From positions 1 to 64,000 of the forward strand of contig JBCDBR010000023.1 in NCBI GenBank assembly GCA_039183205.1: a stretch of DNA of 64,000 bases. Reading direction: 5' to 3'. A program made the translations under genes and the position numbers. Position 1 is the stretch's first letter; each line of letters begins with the position of its first letter. This document shows positions 26,262-34,633 of the stretch, piece by piece. This DNA is from HKCCE3408 sp039183205. Lineage in GTDB: Bacteria > Pseudomonadota > Alphaproteobacteria > Rhodobacterales > Rhodobacteraceae. The notes beneath the pieces were generated by a model. The model was not told where the DNA came from. It searched no databases and worked only from the letters and a program-made list of their open reading frames with translations.

Positions 26262-27142
26262 TGCGCGGCCTCCGTCGCAATCGAGAACGGCCGGGTTCGC
26301 GTCATCGCCCCCGTGAAGCCCGCAGCGCGGCGCGTGGCGCAGAAATCGGTGTCGGAGCAGACAAACATCCGCCCACCCTGATCATCGGTGATGACCTCAT
26401 CAAGATAGCTATCTTCCGCCCCGCAAAGCGCGCAGGGATGTGGCGCCTTGGAGGGATCAAATGGATGATCCTCGAAATCGAGGCTCACGACCATTGTGTA
26501 GGGTGGCACAGCGTAGATCCGCTGCTCCCGTCCCGCCCCGAAAAGTTGTAGTGCTGCGCTTTCCATCTTTGGATTGTCGAATTTCGGGATCGGCGAGGGG
26601 TCCATCACGTAGCGGTCCTCGACCTTTACCGGATAGGCATAGGCCGTGGCGATTTCACCATGGCGCGAGATGTCCTCGTAAAGCTTCACATACATCAGCC
26701 CGTATTCCTCGAGGGCGTGCATTTTGCGCGTTTCGACTTCGGACGGCTCCAGGAACCTGAGCGGCTCAGGGATCGGCACCTGATAGACGAGGATCTGATC
26801 TTCGGTGAGCAGTTCCTCGGGGATCCGGTGGCGGGTCTGGATGATGGTGGCGTCCGACGTCTTTTCGGTCACAGCGACATCTGCGGTTTTCTCAAAGAAC
26901 TTCCGGATCGAGACAGCGTTCGTTGTGTCATCCGCGCCCTGGTCGATCACCTTCAAAGTGTCATCCGGCGTCAGACATGCGGCGGAAACCTGAACGCCGC
27001 CGGTGCCCCAGCCATATGGCATCGGCATCTCCCGACTGGCGAACGGCACTTGATAGCCCGGCACAGCGACACCGTTCAGGATCGCACGCCGGATCATGCG
27101 TTTGGTCTGCTCGTCAAGATAGGCGAAATTGTAGTCAGACAT
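26258..27142 (-). CDS. phnJ: Carbon-phosphorus lyase PhnJ
   Basis: PhnJ is the radical-SAM enzyme that breaks the C-P bond of ribose 1-methylphosphonate 5-phosphate and gives the cyclic ribose phosphate. From ATG 27142, with GGAG seven bases upstream, it has 294 residues. The unusual Fe-S motif CxxC-x21-C-x5-C is intact as Cys237, Cys240, Cys262 and Cys268 (CALC...VCSDTDFC). A longer frame to 27256 adds an Arg-rich stretch that is not native. It is separated from phnI by 303 bp that carry an opposite-strand small gene. Confidence 0.96.
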   Translation of the reverse strand: MSDYNFAYLDEQTKRMIRRAILNGVAVPGYQVPFASREMPMPYGWGTGGVQVSAACLTPDDTLKVIDQGADDTTNAVSIRKFFEKTADVAVTEKTSDATIIQTRHRIPEELLTEDQILVYQVPIPEPLRFLEPSEVETRKMHALEEYGLMYVKLYEDISRHGEIATAYAYPVKVEDRYVMDPSPIPKFDNPKMESAALQLFGAGREQRIYAVPPYTMVVSLDFEDHPFDPSKAPHPCALCGAEDSYLDEVITDDQGGRMFVCSDTDFCATRRAAGFTGAMTRTRPFSIATEAAQ

Positions 27143-27255
27143 GATGCGGCTCCGCAGATTGGCCGATGAAGGGGGTGTGTCGGCCGTTACACAAGTGTTG
27201 CGCCGCCGTGGTTTTTTGCCTGCACCGAATCGATTGTTTTGAATGGGGGCGCGCA

Positions 27256-27441
27256 ATGTCGTTCATTTTGTATCTCACTGCCGCCGCGGCTGGCGTGTTG
27301 GCATCCATTGTTGGTTTGGATCTGGTGTTGCGCTGGCTGCTGCGGCATAGCGTCGGATATGTGCCGCATGACATGGCCGGCCCCGACGGCTGGTTCATCG
27401 ACACGACGCGCCAAGCAGGAATTTTCGACCACCGGGGTTGA
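27256..27441 (+). CDS. Small membrane protein gene lying against the C-P lyase operon
   Basis: The 61 residues start at ATG 27256 after a GGGGG ribosome site. They have one strong transmembrane helix at about 2-28 (LYLTAAAAGVLASIVGLDLVL), followed by a short soluble tail with HDMAGPDGWFIDT. Codon use matches the resident genes, with GC-rich third positions, which argues against chance. It is transcribed opposite to phnI and phnJ and sits exactly between them, ending 4 bp from the phnI stop. I do not recognise a family. Confidence 0.5.
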   Translation: MSFILYLTAAAAGVLASIVGLDLVLRWLLRHSVGYVPHDMAGPDGWFIDTTRQAGIFDHRG

Positions 27442-27445
27442 GATG

Positions 27446-28537
27446 TCATTCCGCAGCCTCGTGGCGCTGGCCTTCCATTGCCTCTCTTCGCAGGCGACGG
27501 ATCAGCTCCAACTCGGATTGGAAATCCACGTAATGGGGCAGCTTGATGTGCTCCAAAAAGCCCGACGCCTGCACATTGTCGGCGTGATAGAGGACAAATT
27601 CCTCGTCCTGTGCCGGGGCGCCAACATTGTCCTCGCCCAATTCCGCCCACCGCATCGCGCGGTCAACCAACGCCATCGAGATCGCCTTGCGCTCGCAGCG
27701 GCCGAAGGTCAGGCCATAGCCTCGGGTGAATTGTGGAGGTTCCGATTTTGAGCCGGTGAATTGGTTCACCGTTTCACATTCCGACACCACGACCTCGCCG
27801 ATCTCGATGGCGAAGCCCAATTCGGGGATCTCCATCTCAACCGGCACCGTGCCAATCCGCAACTCGCCCACAAAAGGATGGTTGCGCCCGTAGCCGCGCT
27901 GAGTGGAATAGGCCATCGAGAGGACAAAGCCCTCATCCCCGCGGCTGAGCGCCTGTAGGCGCAGGGGTCGGTCGGTCGGGAAATCCAGCGGCTCGCGCGT
28001 TAGGTCACGCGGCGTGTCCGAGCCTTCGGGTTCGCGCTGGATGAGATCCTCTTGCGCGAGAAAATCGGTGACATGGGGCAGATCGCCGGGGACAGCGGGC
28101 GCCTCAGCTGCCTCGGTTGGGGCCAAACCTTCCGCCGCAAGCGCGAAATCCAAAAGCCTGTGCGTGTAGTCGAATGTCGGCCCCAAGACCTGTCCACCGG
28201 GCAGATCTTTATAGGTGGCCGAGATGCGCCTGTCACAGGCCATCGCGCCGGTATCCATAGGCGCGCTCGCGCCGAACCGCGGTAACGTGGTGCGATACGC
28301 GCGGATCAGGAAGACCGCCTCGATCATGTCCCCCCGGGCCTGTTTGATCGCGAGCGCAGCAAGGTCCGGATCGTAAAGCGACCCTTCGGCCATGACACGG
28401 TCAACGGCCAACGCCAGCTGTTCACGGATTTGGGATATCGACATCTCGACAATTTCGGTATCGCCGCGACGTTCCTCGGCAAGCCAGGCATGGGCGTTGT
28501 CGATCGCGCGCTCCCCACCTTTGACGGCGACGTACAT
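27446..28537 (-). CDS. phnI: C-P lyase core subunit PhnI
   Basis: PhnI is the nucleosidase-like subunit that, with PhnGHL, attaches the phosphonate to the ribose of ATP. The 363 residues start MYVAVKGGERAID, as is typical. Family stretches such as QARGDMIEAVFLIRAYRTTLPR, FDYTHRLLDFAL, MAYSTQRGYGRNHPFVGELR and YHADNVQASGFLEHIKLPHY are present. The last includes the metal-site region. It starts 3 bp after phnH. Confidence 0.96.
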   Translation of the reverse strand: MYVAVKGGERAIDNAHAWLAEERRGDTEIVEMSISQIREQLALAVDRVMAEGSLYDPDLAALAIKQARGDMIEAVFLIRAYRTTLPRFGASAPMDTGAMACDRRISATYKDLPGGQVLGPTFDYTHRLLDFALAAEGLAPTEAAEAPAVPGDLPHVTDFLAQEDLIQREPEGSDTPRDLTREPLDFPTDRPLRLQALSRGDEGFVLSMAYSTQRGYGRNHPFVGELRIGTVPVEMEIPELGFAIEIGEVVVSECETVNQFTGSKSEPPQFTRGYGLTFGRCERKAISMALVDRAMRWAELGEDNVGAPAQDEEFVLYHADNVQASGFLEHIKLPHYVDFQSELELIRRLRREAMEGQRHEAAE

Positions 28538-28540
28538 GGG

Positions 28541-29110
28541 CTATCCCTCCGTAACGTGGGTAGAGCGCGGCAGGCCTGCAACCATCGACCCGCAGGTGAA
28601 GAAGAAATCGAGGCCCAATGGGAAGCGCGCGCGGTTCTGCTGGAACGCGGCAATCTCGGGCAGGCTGAGGCGCGCTGTTGTTTCGATGCCGGGTCCACTC
28701 AAGACCGCGCCTTGGGCCTCAAGGGCCGGCGTTTCGACGATCAACGTCGTCGATCGATCTGGGTAGGCCGGCGTGCCAACCGCATAAGGCGCGAGCGGCG
28801 CAAGCGCGTCCCATGTTCCGATGGCAAAGACTGCGTCCTGGGCCGCAACCAACGGCGCACCGGTCTGAAAGGTGATCCAGTCGCGAAACGCCTGCGCCTC
28901 ATGCGAGGGCGCAATGTAAAGCGGTGTGGTCGGGTCACACAGCGTTGCGATCAGGGTCGCAGCGGCCGCTGAACATGGGGGCGGAGCTGTCGCGCCCGCA
29001 ATCTCATGGAGTGTTCCTGGCCGGGCGAGCGCGCCTAGCGCGGCGCGAAAGGCGTAAGCGGCATCGCGTGGGGGATCGGCCAGACCCCCATCGAGTGCTG
29101 CGTTCTGCAT
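28541..29110 (-). CDS. phnH: C-P lyase core subunit PhnH
   Basis: PhnH is a structural and catalytic-support subunit of the PhnGHIJ core, with a fold related to PLP transferases but no PLP site. The 189 residues include AYAFRAALGALARPGTLHEI near the N-terminus and the GTPAYPDRSTTLIVE region. The start overlaps the phnG stop as TAATG. The C-terminal FPLGLDFFFTCG stretch is typical of the family. Confidence 0.95.
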   Translation of the reverse strand: MQNAALDGGLADPPRDAAYAFRAALGALARPGTLHEIAGATAPPPCSAAAATLIATLCDPTTPLYIAPSHEAQAFRDWITFQTGAPLVAAQDAVFAIGTWDALAPLAPYAVGTPAYPDRSTTLIVETPALEAQGAVLSGPGIETTARLSLPEIAAFQQNRARFPLGLDFFFTCGSMVAGLPRSTHVTEG

Positions 29111-29586
29111 TAGCCCTCTCCTCGAACCATGGTGAAAAATTCCACTTTGGTGGCGGCTGCCTTTGCGGCGCGTGCCGCGCGCGCCGTTTGCGCCGCTTGG
29201 TCCAGCGGTGCCACGACAAGACTATCCACAGCGTCTGCTAGCCCTTCTTCCGCCATCGCGTCGAGCAACGCAACCATGCGGGCGGCCTCTTTCGAGCGGC
29301 CTTGCACATAGCCATGGCCCACCGCCCCCGAGGGCAATCGCACCGACATGCGCGTCACCGACATCTCGCCCAGATTGAACGGCGCGCCGGACCCGCCCGC
29401 ACGGGCGCGTACCATGCTGGTTCCAACCTCAGCGGCGCGGAGGACGCGATACTCCGCGATTGGGTGGGCTTGGGTGAATTGCGCGAATAACGGCGCCAGA
29501 GCAGCATCGCCCGCTTTCGCCAGCACAGAAAGGCGCTGCTTGCGCGCGACAGCGGCGGGGGAGAGATCAGCGGCGGTATTCGACAT
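29110..29586 (-). CDS. phnG: C-P lyase core subunit PhnG
   Basis: PhnG is the small subunit of the C-P lyase core. In 158 residues the family segments RKQRLSVLAKAG, a VGTSMVRARAGGSGAPFNLGE stretch and TRMSVRLPSGAVGHGYVQGR are seen. It is the first gene of phnGHI on the minus strand, 93 bp from the divergent regulator phnF, with a candidate Pho box and operator in between. Confidence 0.95.
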   Translation of the reverse strand: MSNTAADLSPAAVARKQRLSVLAKAGDAALAPLFAQFTQAHPIAEYRVLRAAEVGTSMVRARAGGSGAPFNLGEMSVTRMSVRLPSGAVGHGYVQGRSKEAARMVALLDAMAEEGLADAVDSLVVAPLDQAAQTARAARAAKAAATKVEFFTMVRGEG

Positions 29587-29606
29587 CTTGCGGACTTATC
29601 TATTTT

Positions 29607-29621
29607 TATACAACTATACAA
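29607..29621. promoter_or_regulatory. TATACAA direct repeat, candidate operator or -10 region
   Basis: TATACAAC-TATACAA repeats with an 8-base period at 29607-29613 and 29615-29621, 21-35 bases before the phnG start. It lies in the 93-bp phnG-phnF divergent gap in a short A/T-rich patch. GntR/HutC-type regulators such as PhnF bind TATA-rich sites, so an operator is plausible; it may equally be part of the phnG promoter. Confidence 0.4.
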
Positions 29622-29663
29622 AAGTGCTACGCCCGAATCCGGTGCGGACGCAAGTGCAGTTGA

Positions 29664-29681
29664 ATGAAAGTTTGATGACAT
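29664..29681 (-). promoter_or_regulatory. Pho box upstream of phnGHI
   Basis: On the minus strand ATGTCAT-CAAA-CTTTCAT matches the PhoB consensus CTGTCAT-N4-CTGTCAT in 6 of 7 bases of each half, with the correct 11-base spacing. It is 78 bp before the phnG start and overlaps the phnF start codon. It would place the C-P lyase genes under phosphate starvation control. Confidence 0.65.
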
Positions 29682-30390
29682 GGGACGCGCTGCCCTTTGG
29701 ACGGCCATTCGGGATACCCTGGTCCGCGACATCAGCGAAGGCCATTATCCGCCCGGACAGCGCCTGCCCACCGAGGCGCAATTGTCCGAGCGATTTGGCG
29801 TGAACCGTCACACCGTGCGCCGCGCGATTGCGGATATGGCGGAGCAGAATATTGTCTATGCGCGCAGGGGGGCAGGTGTTTTCGTGCGGCATGCACCAAC
29901 GCCCTACCGCATAGGACGCCGTACCCGGTTTCGCCAGAACTTGACCGAAGCCGGTCGTGTGCCACAGCGCCGCGTCCTGTCCTTAGAGACACGCGGCGCA
30001 AACAAGCAAGAAGCGGGCGCGCTGTGCGTGAGCAAGGGCGAGGCGGTGCATGTCTACGAGGGCGTTAGTCTTTCAGATGGGGCGCCTCTGGCCCTGTTTT
30101 GCTCGGTGTTTCCAGCGGCGCGCTTTCCTGGCCTGCTGGACAATCTTGCCGAGGCGGGGTCTGTAACGGCTGCACTGGCCTTGCAGGGCGTATCGGACTA
30201 CACGCGCAAATCGACGGAAATCACAGCCAAGCCCGCCTCAAAAACCCATGCGGCTTTACTGGAGCTTCCTGTTGGTGACCCTGTGCTGCGCACCGTGGGA
30301 ATTAACGTCGATGCCGCGGGAAAACCGGTCGAGTTCGGTCGAACTTGGTTTGCAGCCGATAGGGTGACCCTGATCATGGGAGACCGTTGA
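29680..30390 (+). CDS. phnF: GntR/HutC-family regulator PhnF
   Basis: The 236 residues comprise an N-terminal winged helix (LPTEAQLSERFGVNRHTVRRAI near 28-50) and a C-terminal UTRA ligand-binding domain with QRRVLSLETR and DYTRKSTEITAKPAS. It is divergent from phnG, the usual place for PhnF, which is thought to repress phn genes. Its start codon lies within the candidate Pho box, so PhoB binding could also affect its own expression. Confidence 0.92.
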   Translation: MGRAALWTAIRDTLVRDISEGHYPPGQRLPTEAQLSERFGVNRHTVRRAIADMAEQNIVYARRGAGVFVRHAPTPYRIGRRTRFRQNLTEAGRVPQRRVLSLETRGANKQEAGALCVSKGEAVHVYEGVSLSDGAPLALFCSVFPAARFPGLLDNLAEAGSVTAALALQGVSDYTRKSTEITAKPASKTHAALLELPVGDPVLRTVGINVDAAGKPVEFGRTWFAADRVTLIMGDR

Positions 30391-30574
30391 ATTCCCTCGA
30401 ATTTGGAAGCGCCGGCACGCCGTCGCATTAAGTGTCGTCATTACGTTGCCGCCGCAGGTCATTGTGAAATCCAAAACGCCACAACTGATTGCCATTGGAT
30501 TTGGCCGCTCGGCATGCATGGATGAATGAGCGATACCATCGTGAGGCTCGCACGCGCTATTCGCGCAGGCATGT

Positions 30575-30800
30575 CGCCGAGCGCAAGCAACGTCTTGTTT
30601 CCGCGGTGTGGGCGGTGTCCGCGACATGGCGTTCTGGATGAAGATCGAACGTAGACCTCACCCGTTGAAGCAGGGTCGTCGTGGAACCTACCTTGGCCCG
30701 ACGGATCGACCGCGCTGTTTCGACATCGACGATGACACCTTCGTCCGTGCCGATTGGGGAATTGTCGGAATGGCCGATCAATGCATTCGCCATTGTCTCT
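30575..30800 (-). mobile_element. IS1182-like transposase fragment
   Basis: About 75 residues read ETMANALIGHSDN, then VIVDVETARSIRRAKVG and RSTFDLHPERHVADTAHT. In intact IS1182-type transposases the corresponding central DDE stretch reads like VDVExTRSIRxAEVG and LxADTAYG. Both ends are lost, so it is a relic only. Confidence 0.6.
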
Positions 30801-30899
30801 CGGACTGACCAATGACGGTTCAAAGGCTCACCCTGTGCGAGCGGCTGTCCACTGGCTCGCAGGTGCAGAATGCGAGGTGAACTTGGTGCACCGCGCTGG

Positions 30900-31190
30900 C
30901 AGCACCAAGCGCGGCCTTGTTCAGCGTGTCGAGATGCTCGCTGACTGCGCGGAGCGCAGGCACTTTCGGCCGAAGTCATCGATGATGTTCAGGCACGTGG
31001 AACCTGCGCCGGTATTCTGGTGTGTCCGACATGAAGTCGAGCCACCGTCGCTGGTTTAGTCCCCAAGGCACGCGTTCTGCTGCCGCGTTTGCGCACGCTA
31101 TGCCCTTCTTCGCGGTAGAGCCGGAATAGCTTCCTCCGGTTCGCGTCCCAGCTTTTCCGCTTCAGCAGGATATATGCGGGCCGCGACAGC
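30900..31190 (-). mobile_element. IS3-family OrfB fragment, frameshifted
   Basis: One frame gives SWDANRRKLFRLYREEGHSV and RKRGSRTRALGTK (about 31160-31055), the classic OrfB segment before the catalytic core. After a break, LDFMSDTPEYRRRFHV and, in another frame, LNIIDDFGRKCL carry on the core region near 31035-30950. Several frameshifts and the missing ends make it inactive. It differs in sequence from the IS3 remnant at 14036. Confidence 0.65.
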
Positions 31191-31347
31191 CGAGCCTCGG
31201 TCAGAAAGTGGGGAGCGGCTGAGCGACTACATCCCTCGAAGGCTCGTGACGGATCGCGGCACGGGCACCAATGTCGTCTTCCTCGTCGGCGATGCGCAGA
31301 TTTGGCGGCCCCGGCATCCCGGAACCGCCCACGAAGTGAGAGACTGC

Positions 31348-31776
31348 TTAGCCAGGCAGGTCGACAAACCAATCTTGGCTGGAGCCCGCTCTGCGCTTTG
31401 GCTTAATCGCGGCGAGCAGAAGGGCCGCGATGATGACCTCAAATGCCAGAGCGCCGATCACGCTGCCGGACGGCATGCCATCCATGACGATGCCCACGAT
31501 GCGACCGACGGGGAAGGCAAGGTAGACGGTGAGCGCGACGGCAAGCGCGATGGGTGCCATTGCCGCGCGGACGATGCCTGCGACCATGAGCGCCCCAAAC
31601 ACTGCCAGTCCCGCGCCGGGCGCCCGAAGCTCGTTCAGGAGGTTGGGGTCCTGTCCAAGCGTAATGCCGTAGCTGGCCTAAAAGGCGTGCGGCGCCAGAG
31701 TGATGAATGTGCCGATGACCAGCGCCGTGACGCCGCCGACCCCAAGAGTGACCTTCTGAAAACGTGTAAGTTGCAT
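31348..31776 (-). pseudogene. DUF4345-type membrane protein gene with an internal amber codon
   Basis: From ATG 31776, with AAGGA upstream, the frame encodes MQLTRFQKVTLGVGG, one hydrophobic segment and LAPHAF. It then meets TAG at 31678-31680 and continues in the same frame with ASYGITLGQDPNLLNELRAPG and three more hydrophobic segments (LAFPVGRIVGIVMDGMPSG). It ends in a short basic tail. A single base change from a Tyr codon would account for it, since relatives appear to have HAFY here. The rest is intact, so the change is recent or a sequencing error. It lies 28 bp after the NmrA-type gene and is probably co-transcribed. Confidence 0.75.
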
Positions 31777-31804
31777 GTGTCTTTTTCCTTTTGGTTTGAA
31801 TTGT

Positions 31805-32632
31805 TTAGGCCGCTTTGGCCCACTTGCCCGCTGCGGCAGCGGTTTGTGCGAATTCGGTGAAGTCGCGGGGCGCACGGCCAATGGCGCGCATGACGCCATC
31901 ACCGATCTTAGCATTCCGACCGTCGAAGGTTTCGCGAGCAATACCCGTCACGATGTCGGCGAAGACAGGTCCGCTCGTCGCCTCTAGCTCGGCATGGAAA
32001 TCCTCGAAAGAAATCGGCAGATAGTCGACACGCCGCCCCATCGCGCCGGACAGGGTGTCGGCGACCTCGGCAAAGCCCAACAACCTTGGACCCGTGCAGT
32101 CGTAGGTCTGTCCAGAATGGCCAGCGCCCGTCAGGGCCTCGACAATGACATCTGCAAGGTCGTCGATATCGATGATGGGTTCTTCCAGATCACCGCCTGG
32201 CACTGGGACGACACCGTCCATCACGGGCTCCCACAGCGACCCTTCCGAGAAGTTTTGCGCGAACCAGGCGGAACGGACGATGGTGTAGTCCAGGCCTGAT
32301 TTGGCGATCACCTCTTCGCCAAGTTGCGCGTGGTATTCGCCACGGCCGGTTAGGATGACCAAACGTTCGACCCTGGACGACGCAGCCACACGGGTAAAGC
32401 GTGTCAGGTTCTCGATGGCACCGGGGAATGCGTAGTCCGGATGATAGTTGACGTAGACAGCTCCCATGCCGCGCAGGGCTTTCTCCCATGTGGCGGGATC
32501 GTCCCAGTCGAAGGGAACAGGAGCCTTGCGCGAGCCTGAGCGGGCATCATGCCCCGCGGCTTTGAGCCGAGCCAGGACGCGAGACCCGGTTTTACCGGTC
32601 GCGCCTGTGATCAGGATTGGTTTTGAGGTCAT
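31805..32632 (-). CDS. NmrA-type NAD(P)-binding reductase
   Basis: The start is ATG 32632, after GGGAGA with 7-base spacing, giving 275 residues. The nucleotide-binding ITGATGKTGSRVL is at the N-terminus. The catalytic Tyr-Lys pair of short-chain dehydrogenases is not evident, as in NmrA/HSCARG-like atypical members. It resembles NAD(P)H:quinone-reductase-like and redox-sensing proteins such as those named YtfG or azoreductase-like. It is followed by the DUF4345 gene and preceded by an AraC regulator, which may control it. Confidence 0.82.
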   Translation of the reverse strand: MTSKPILITGATGKTGSRVLARLKAAGHDARSGSRKAPVPFDWDDPATWEKALRGMGAVYVNYHPDYAFPGAIENLTRFTRVAASSRVERLVILTGRGEYHAQLGEEVIAKSGLDYTIVRSAWFAQNFSEGSLWEPVMDGVVPVPGGDLEEPIIDIDDLADVIVEALTGAGHSGQTYDCTGPRLLGFAEVADTLSGAMGRRVDYLPISFEDFHAELEATSGPVFADIVTGIARETFDGRNAKIGDGVMRAIGRAPRDFTEFAQTAAAAGKWAKAA

Positions 32633-32757
32633 GTTTGGTCTCCCTTGATTGACGTGACGGCCAAGGGATAGCCGTCGCTGGGCGCGACCGTATTTGCATC
32701 GGACGCCAGTGTTTGGGCCCAAGACGCCAAAACCAATTCGACGGTTTGCGTTTAGAC

Positions 32758-33771
32758 TTAAGCGCCGCGCCGATAGTTTGCCGGCGTTTCCCCGTGCCAG
32801 CGTTTGAAGGCCCGGGTGAACGTGCTCTGATCAGAGAACCCGGTCAAAAAGGCGATCTCTGCCAAGGCGTAATCCGTGCGTCGCAGCAATTGCTCCGATA
32901 GTGTTTTCCGAGCGTCTAAAACCAAGTCTTGGTAGGCCAAACCATCATCGGACAGGCGGCGTTGCAACGTCCGGGTACTCATACCCAAACGCCCTGCCAT
33001 CTCGGCAAGTGTGGGCACACCTTCGCTGAGCGCCTCGCCGATCTGATCCACGATGCGCCGCTCAAGCTCGGACGTGTCGTTGATTTGGCCAAGCTGAATG
33101 TCGAGATGTGTCTCAAAGAACTTGGACATGCCATCGTCAGACAAACGGTTTGCGCGGCTCGCAACCGTTGCCAGCACTTCGAGAGCATCGCGATCTGCAC
33201 CAAAGTGAATAGGGCAGCAGAAGTGCTGTTGATAGGCGCTGTCATCCGCAGGTCGATCTGACATGAGATGAACCGCAACCGGAGAGAAGTCATCGTCACA
33301 GACTTCACGGCTGATCGACATTGCGGCAGCCAAAGCCAGTTCATTGGTCATCTTAAGGCCAAGTCGTCGATCCCTGCCTTGAATCACTTCCATGAAGACA
33401 GACGTGCCGGACCGCTTAATGCGGAAATTGGCAATCGAAGTCACGACCTTCCCGTAGCGTTCGACCCGGGCGTAGGAGCTGAGAAGATTTGGGGCAGATT
33501 TGAACGCGAGGCCAAAAGCACCGTAGTCATCGCAACGCATTGACGCGCCCATATGTATCGGAATGGACCTGCCGCGATCATCGAGGTCCGCGATGCGTTC
33601 AAGCAGCCCAAAGAAGTCGCTATCCGAGATCATTGCACCGGGATCAACCGGCGCCGAAGGCTCAACGCCAACGCTTGCAAAAAGTGCCAAACGTGCACCT
33701 CGATCGACGCCTTCGAGCGCGACGGTAGCATCTAGTGCTTTGTGTACGAAAACCGTCGAAATCCATCCCAT
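32758..33771 (-). CDS. AraC-family transcriptional regulator
   Basis: The 337 residues start at ATG 33771. The N-terminal 200 residues match the arabinose-binding-domain type found in OruR/ArgR-like regulators. The C-terminal 80 residues carry two helix-turn-helix motifs, LAEMAGRLGMSTRTLQRRL and LAEIAFLTGFSDQSTFTRAF. It precedes the reductase pair on the same strand, with 125 bp between, and diverges from the flavodoxin gene. Either may be its target. Confidence 0.9.
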   Translation of the reverse strand: MGWISTVFVHKALDATVALEGVDRGARLALFASVGVEPSAPVDPGAMISDSDFFGLLERIADLDDRGRSIPIHMGASMRCDDYGAFGLAFKSAPNLLSSYARVERYGKVVTSIANFRIKRSGTSVFMEVIQGRDRRLGLKMTNELALAAAMSISREVCDDDFSPVAVHLMSDRPADDSAYQQHFCCPIHFGADRDALEVLATVASRANRLSDDGMSKFFETHLDIQLGQINDTSELERRIVDQIGEALSEGVPTLAEMAGRLGMSTRTLQRRLSDDGLAYQDLVLDARKTLSEQLLRRTDYALAEIAFLTGFSDQSTFTRAFKRWHGETPANYRRGA

Positions 33772-33935
33772 TCGGCAAGGATAGCTGAAGGCGCTCAAGC
33801 TGCATATTGGCACCCACGGCCCAAACTCTGGCGGCGCGCGCCAATGCCGTCTCCGTCCCGCCTCAGCAAACTCAGTTCGTCAACGGGCAGGAAAAGAGCC
33901 CTGCCAGCATAAAGCAACTCGGAAGGGGAAGGCAG

Positions 33936-34490
33936 ATGGAAAAATCGAGGACAAGAACGCTTGTGGCCTATGGCAGCAAGCTCGGATCGACTGCTGAGGT
34001 CGCTAAGTTCATCGGCAGCGTCTTGACCGAACAAGGGGCTGAAATTGAGGTCAAACCGGTCTCGGGAGTCGATGATTTGGACGTCTATGACAACGTCATT
34101 CTAGGTAGCGCAATCCGATACGATCGTTGGTTGCCCGACGCGACGACCTTCGTGAAAGAGAACAAGGCAACTCTGAGCAACGTACCGGTTTCATTCTTCT
34201 TCACTTGCATCACGCTTGCAAAACCCACGCCGGCAGCACTGATCAAAGCCGAAGGGTACGCTGACAAACTCCGTTCCCTCGCCCCGGAAGTTAAACCAAT
34301 GGCCGTAGGTGGTTTCGCCGGGGTGCTCCAGTTCGCTCGGACACCTTGGCCGGCCCGATTGGCCTTGAGGATGCTGTCGATCGCGACAGGCGTGAAACAG
34401 GGCGACGATCGGGATTGGGAGGCCATTCGGTTCTGGACCTTGAGCCAACTCGAGCCCCATGGCCATTTCAGGAAAGAAGACGTTGCATAA
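33936..34490 (+). CDS. Flavodoxin-like (HemG-type) protein
   Basis: The start is ATG 33936, behind AAGGGGAAGG. The 184 residues begin RTLVAYGSKLGSTAEVA, an FMN-binding loop of the flavodoxin fold, followed by NVILGSAIRYDRWLPDA and FFFTCITL. It resembles the flavodoxin-domain proteins called menaquinone-dependent protoporphyrinogen oxidase. The C-terminal segment with DWEAIRFW fits that group. Actual substrate in this organism is open. An earlier frame start at 33807 adds 43 unlikely residues. Confidence 0.82.
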   Translation: MEKSRTRTLVAYGSKLGSTAEVAKFIGSVLTEQGAEIEVKPVSGVDDLDVYDNVILGSAIRYDRWLPDATTFVKENKATLSNVPVSFFFTCITLAKPTPAALIKAEGYADKLRSLAPEVKPMAVGGFAGVLQFARTPWPARLALRMLSIATGVKQGDDRDWEAIRFWTLSQLEPHGHFRKEDVA

Positions 34491-34633
34491 TTTTCCAGGA
34501 GCCGCTGCCTCGCCCGCGCCTCGGTCGTTGGTTCAAGCCTTAGCAAAAGCCAGCAGTCTAGGCTGCGGAGCACCGCAACCCTGGCCGCTTTGACGACGCA
34601 CAGCTTTTCTTTCCGAGAATATCCTTCGTCCAT

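Larger units (their letters stand above)
30391..31347. other. 957-bp stretch of transposase debris
   Basis: The stretch between phnF and the broken DUF4345 gene has no intact gene. It contains at least two unrelated transposase fragments on the minus strand, listed separately, with frameshifts between them. The first 180 bp show nothing recognisable. Confidence 0.65.

Noticed and set aside
14036..31190. Composite transposon carrying phn genes with two copies of one IS
   Set aside because: The IS3 fragments at the two ends differ in sequence and both are broken, so only a looser bracketing by IS debris is supported.
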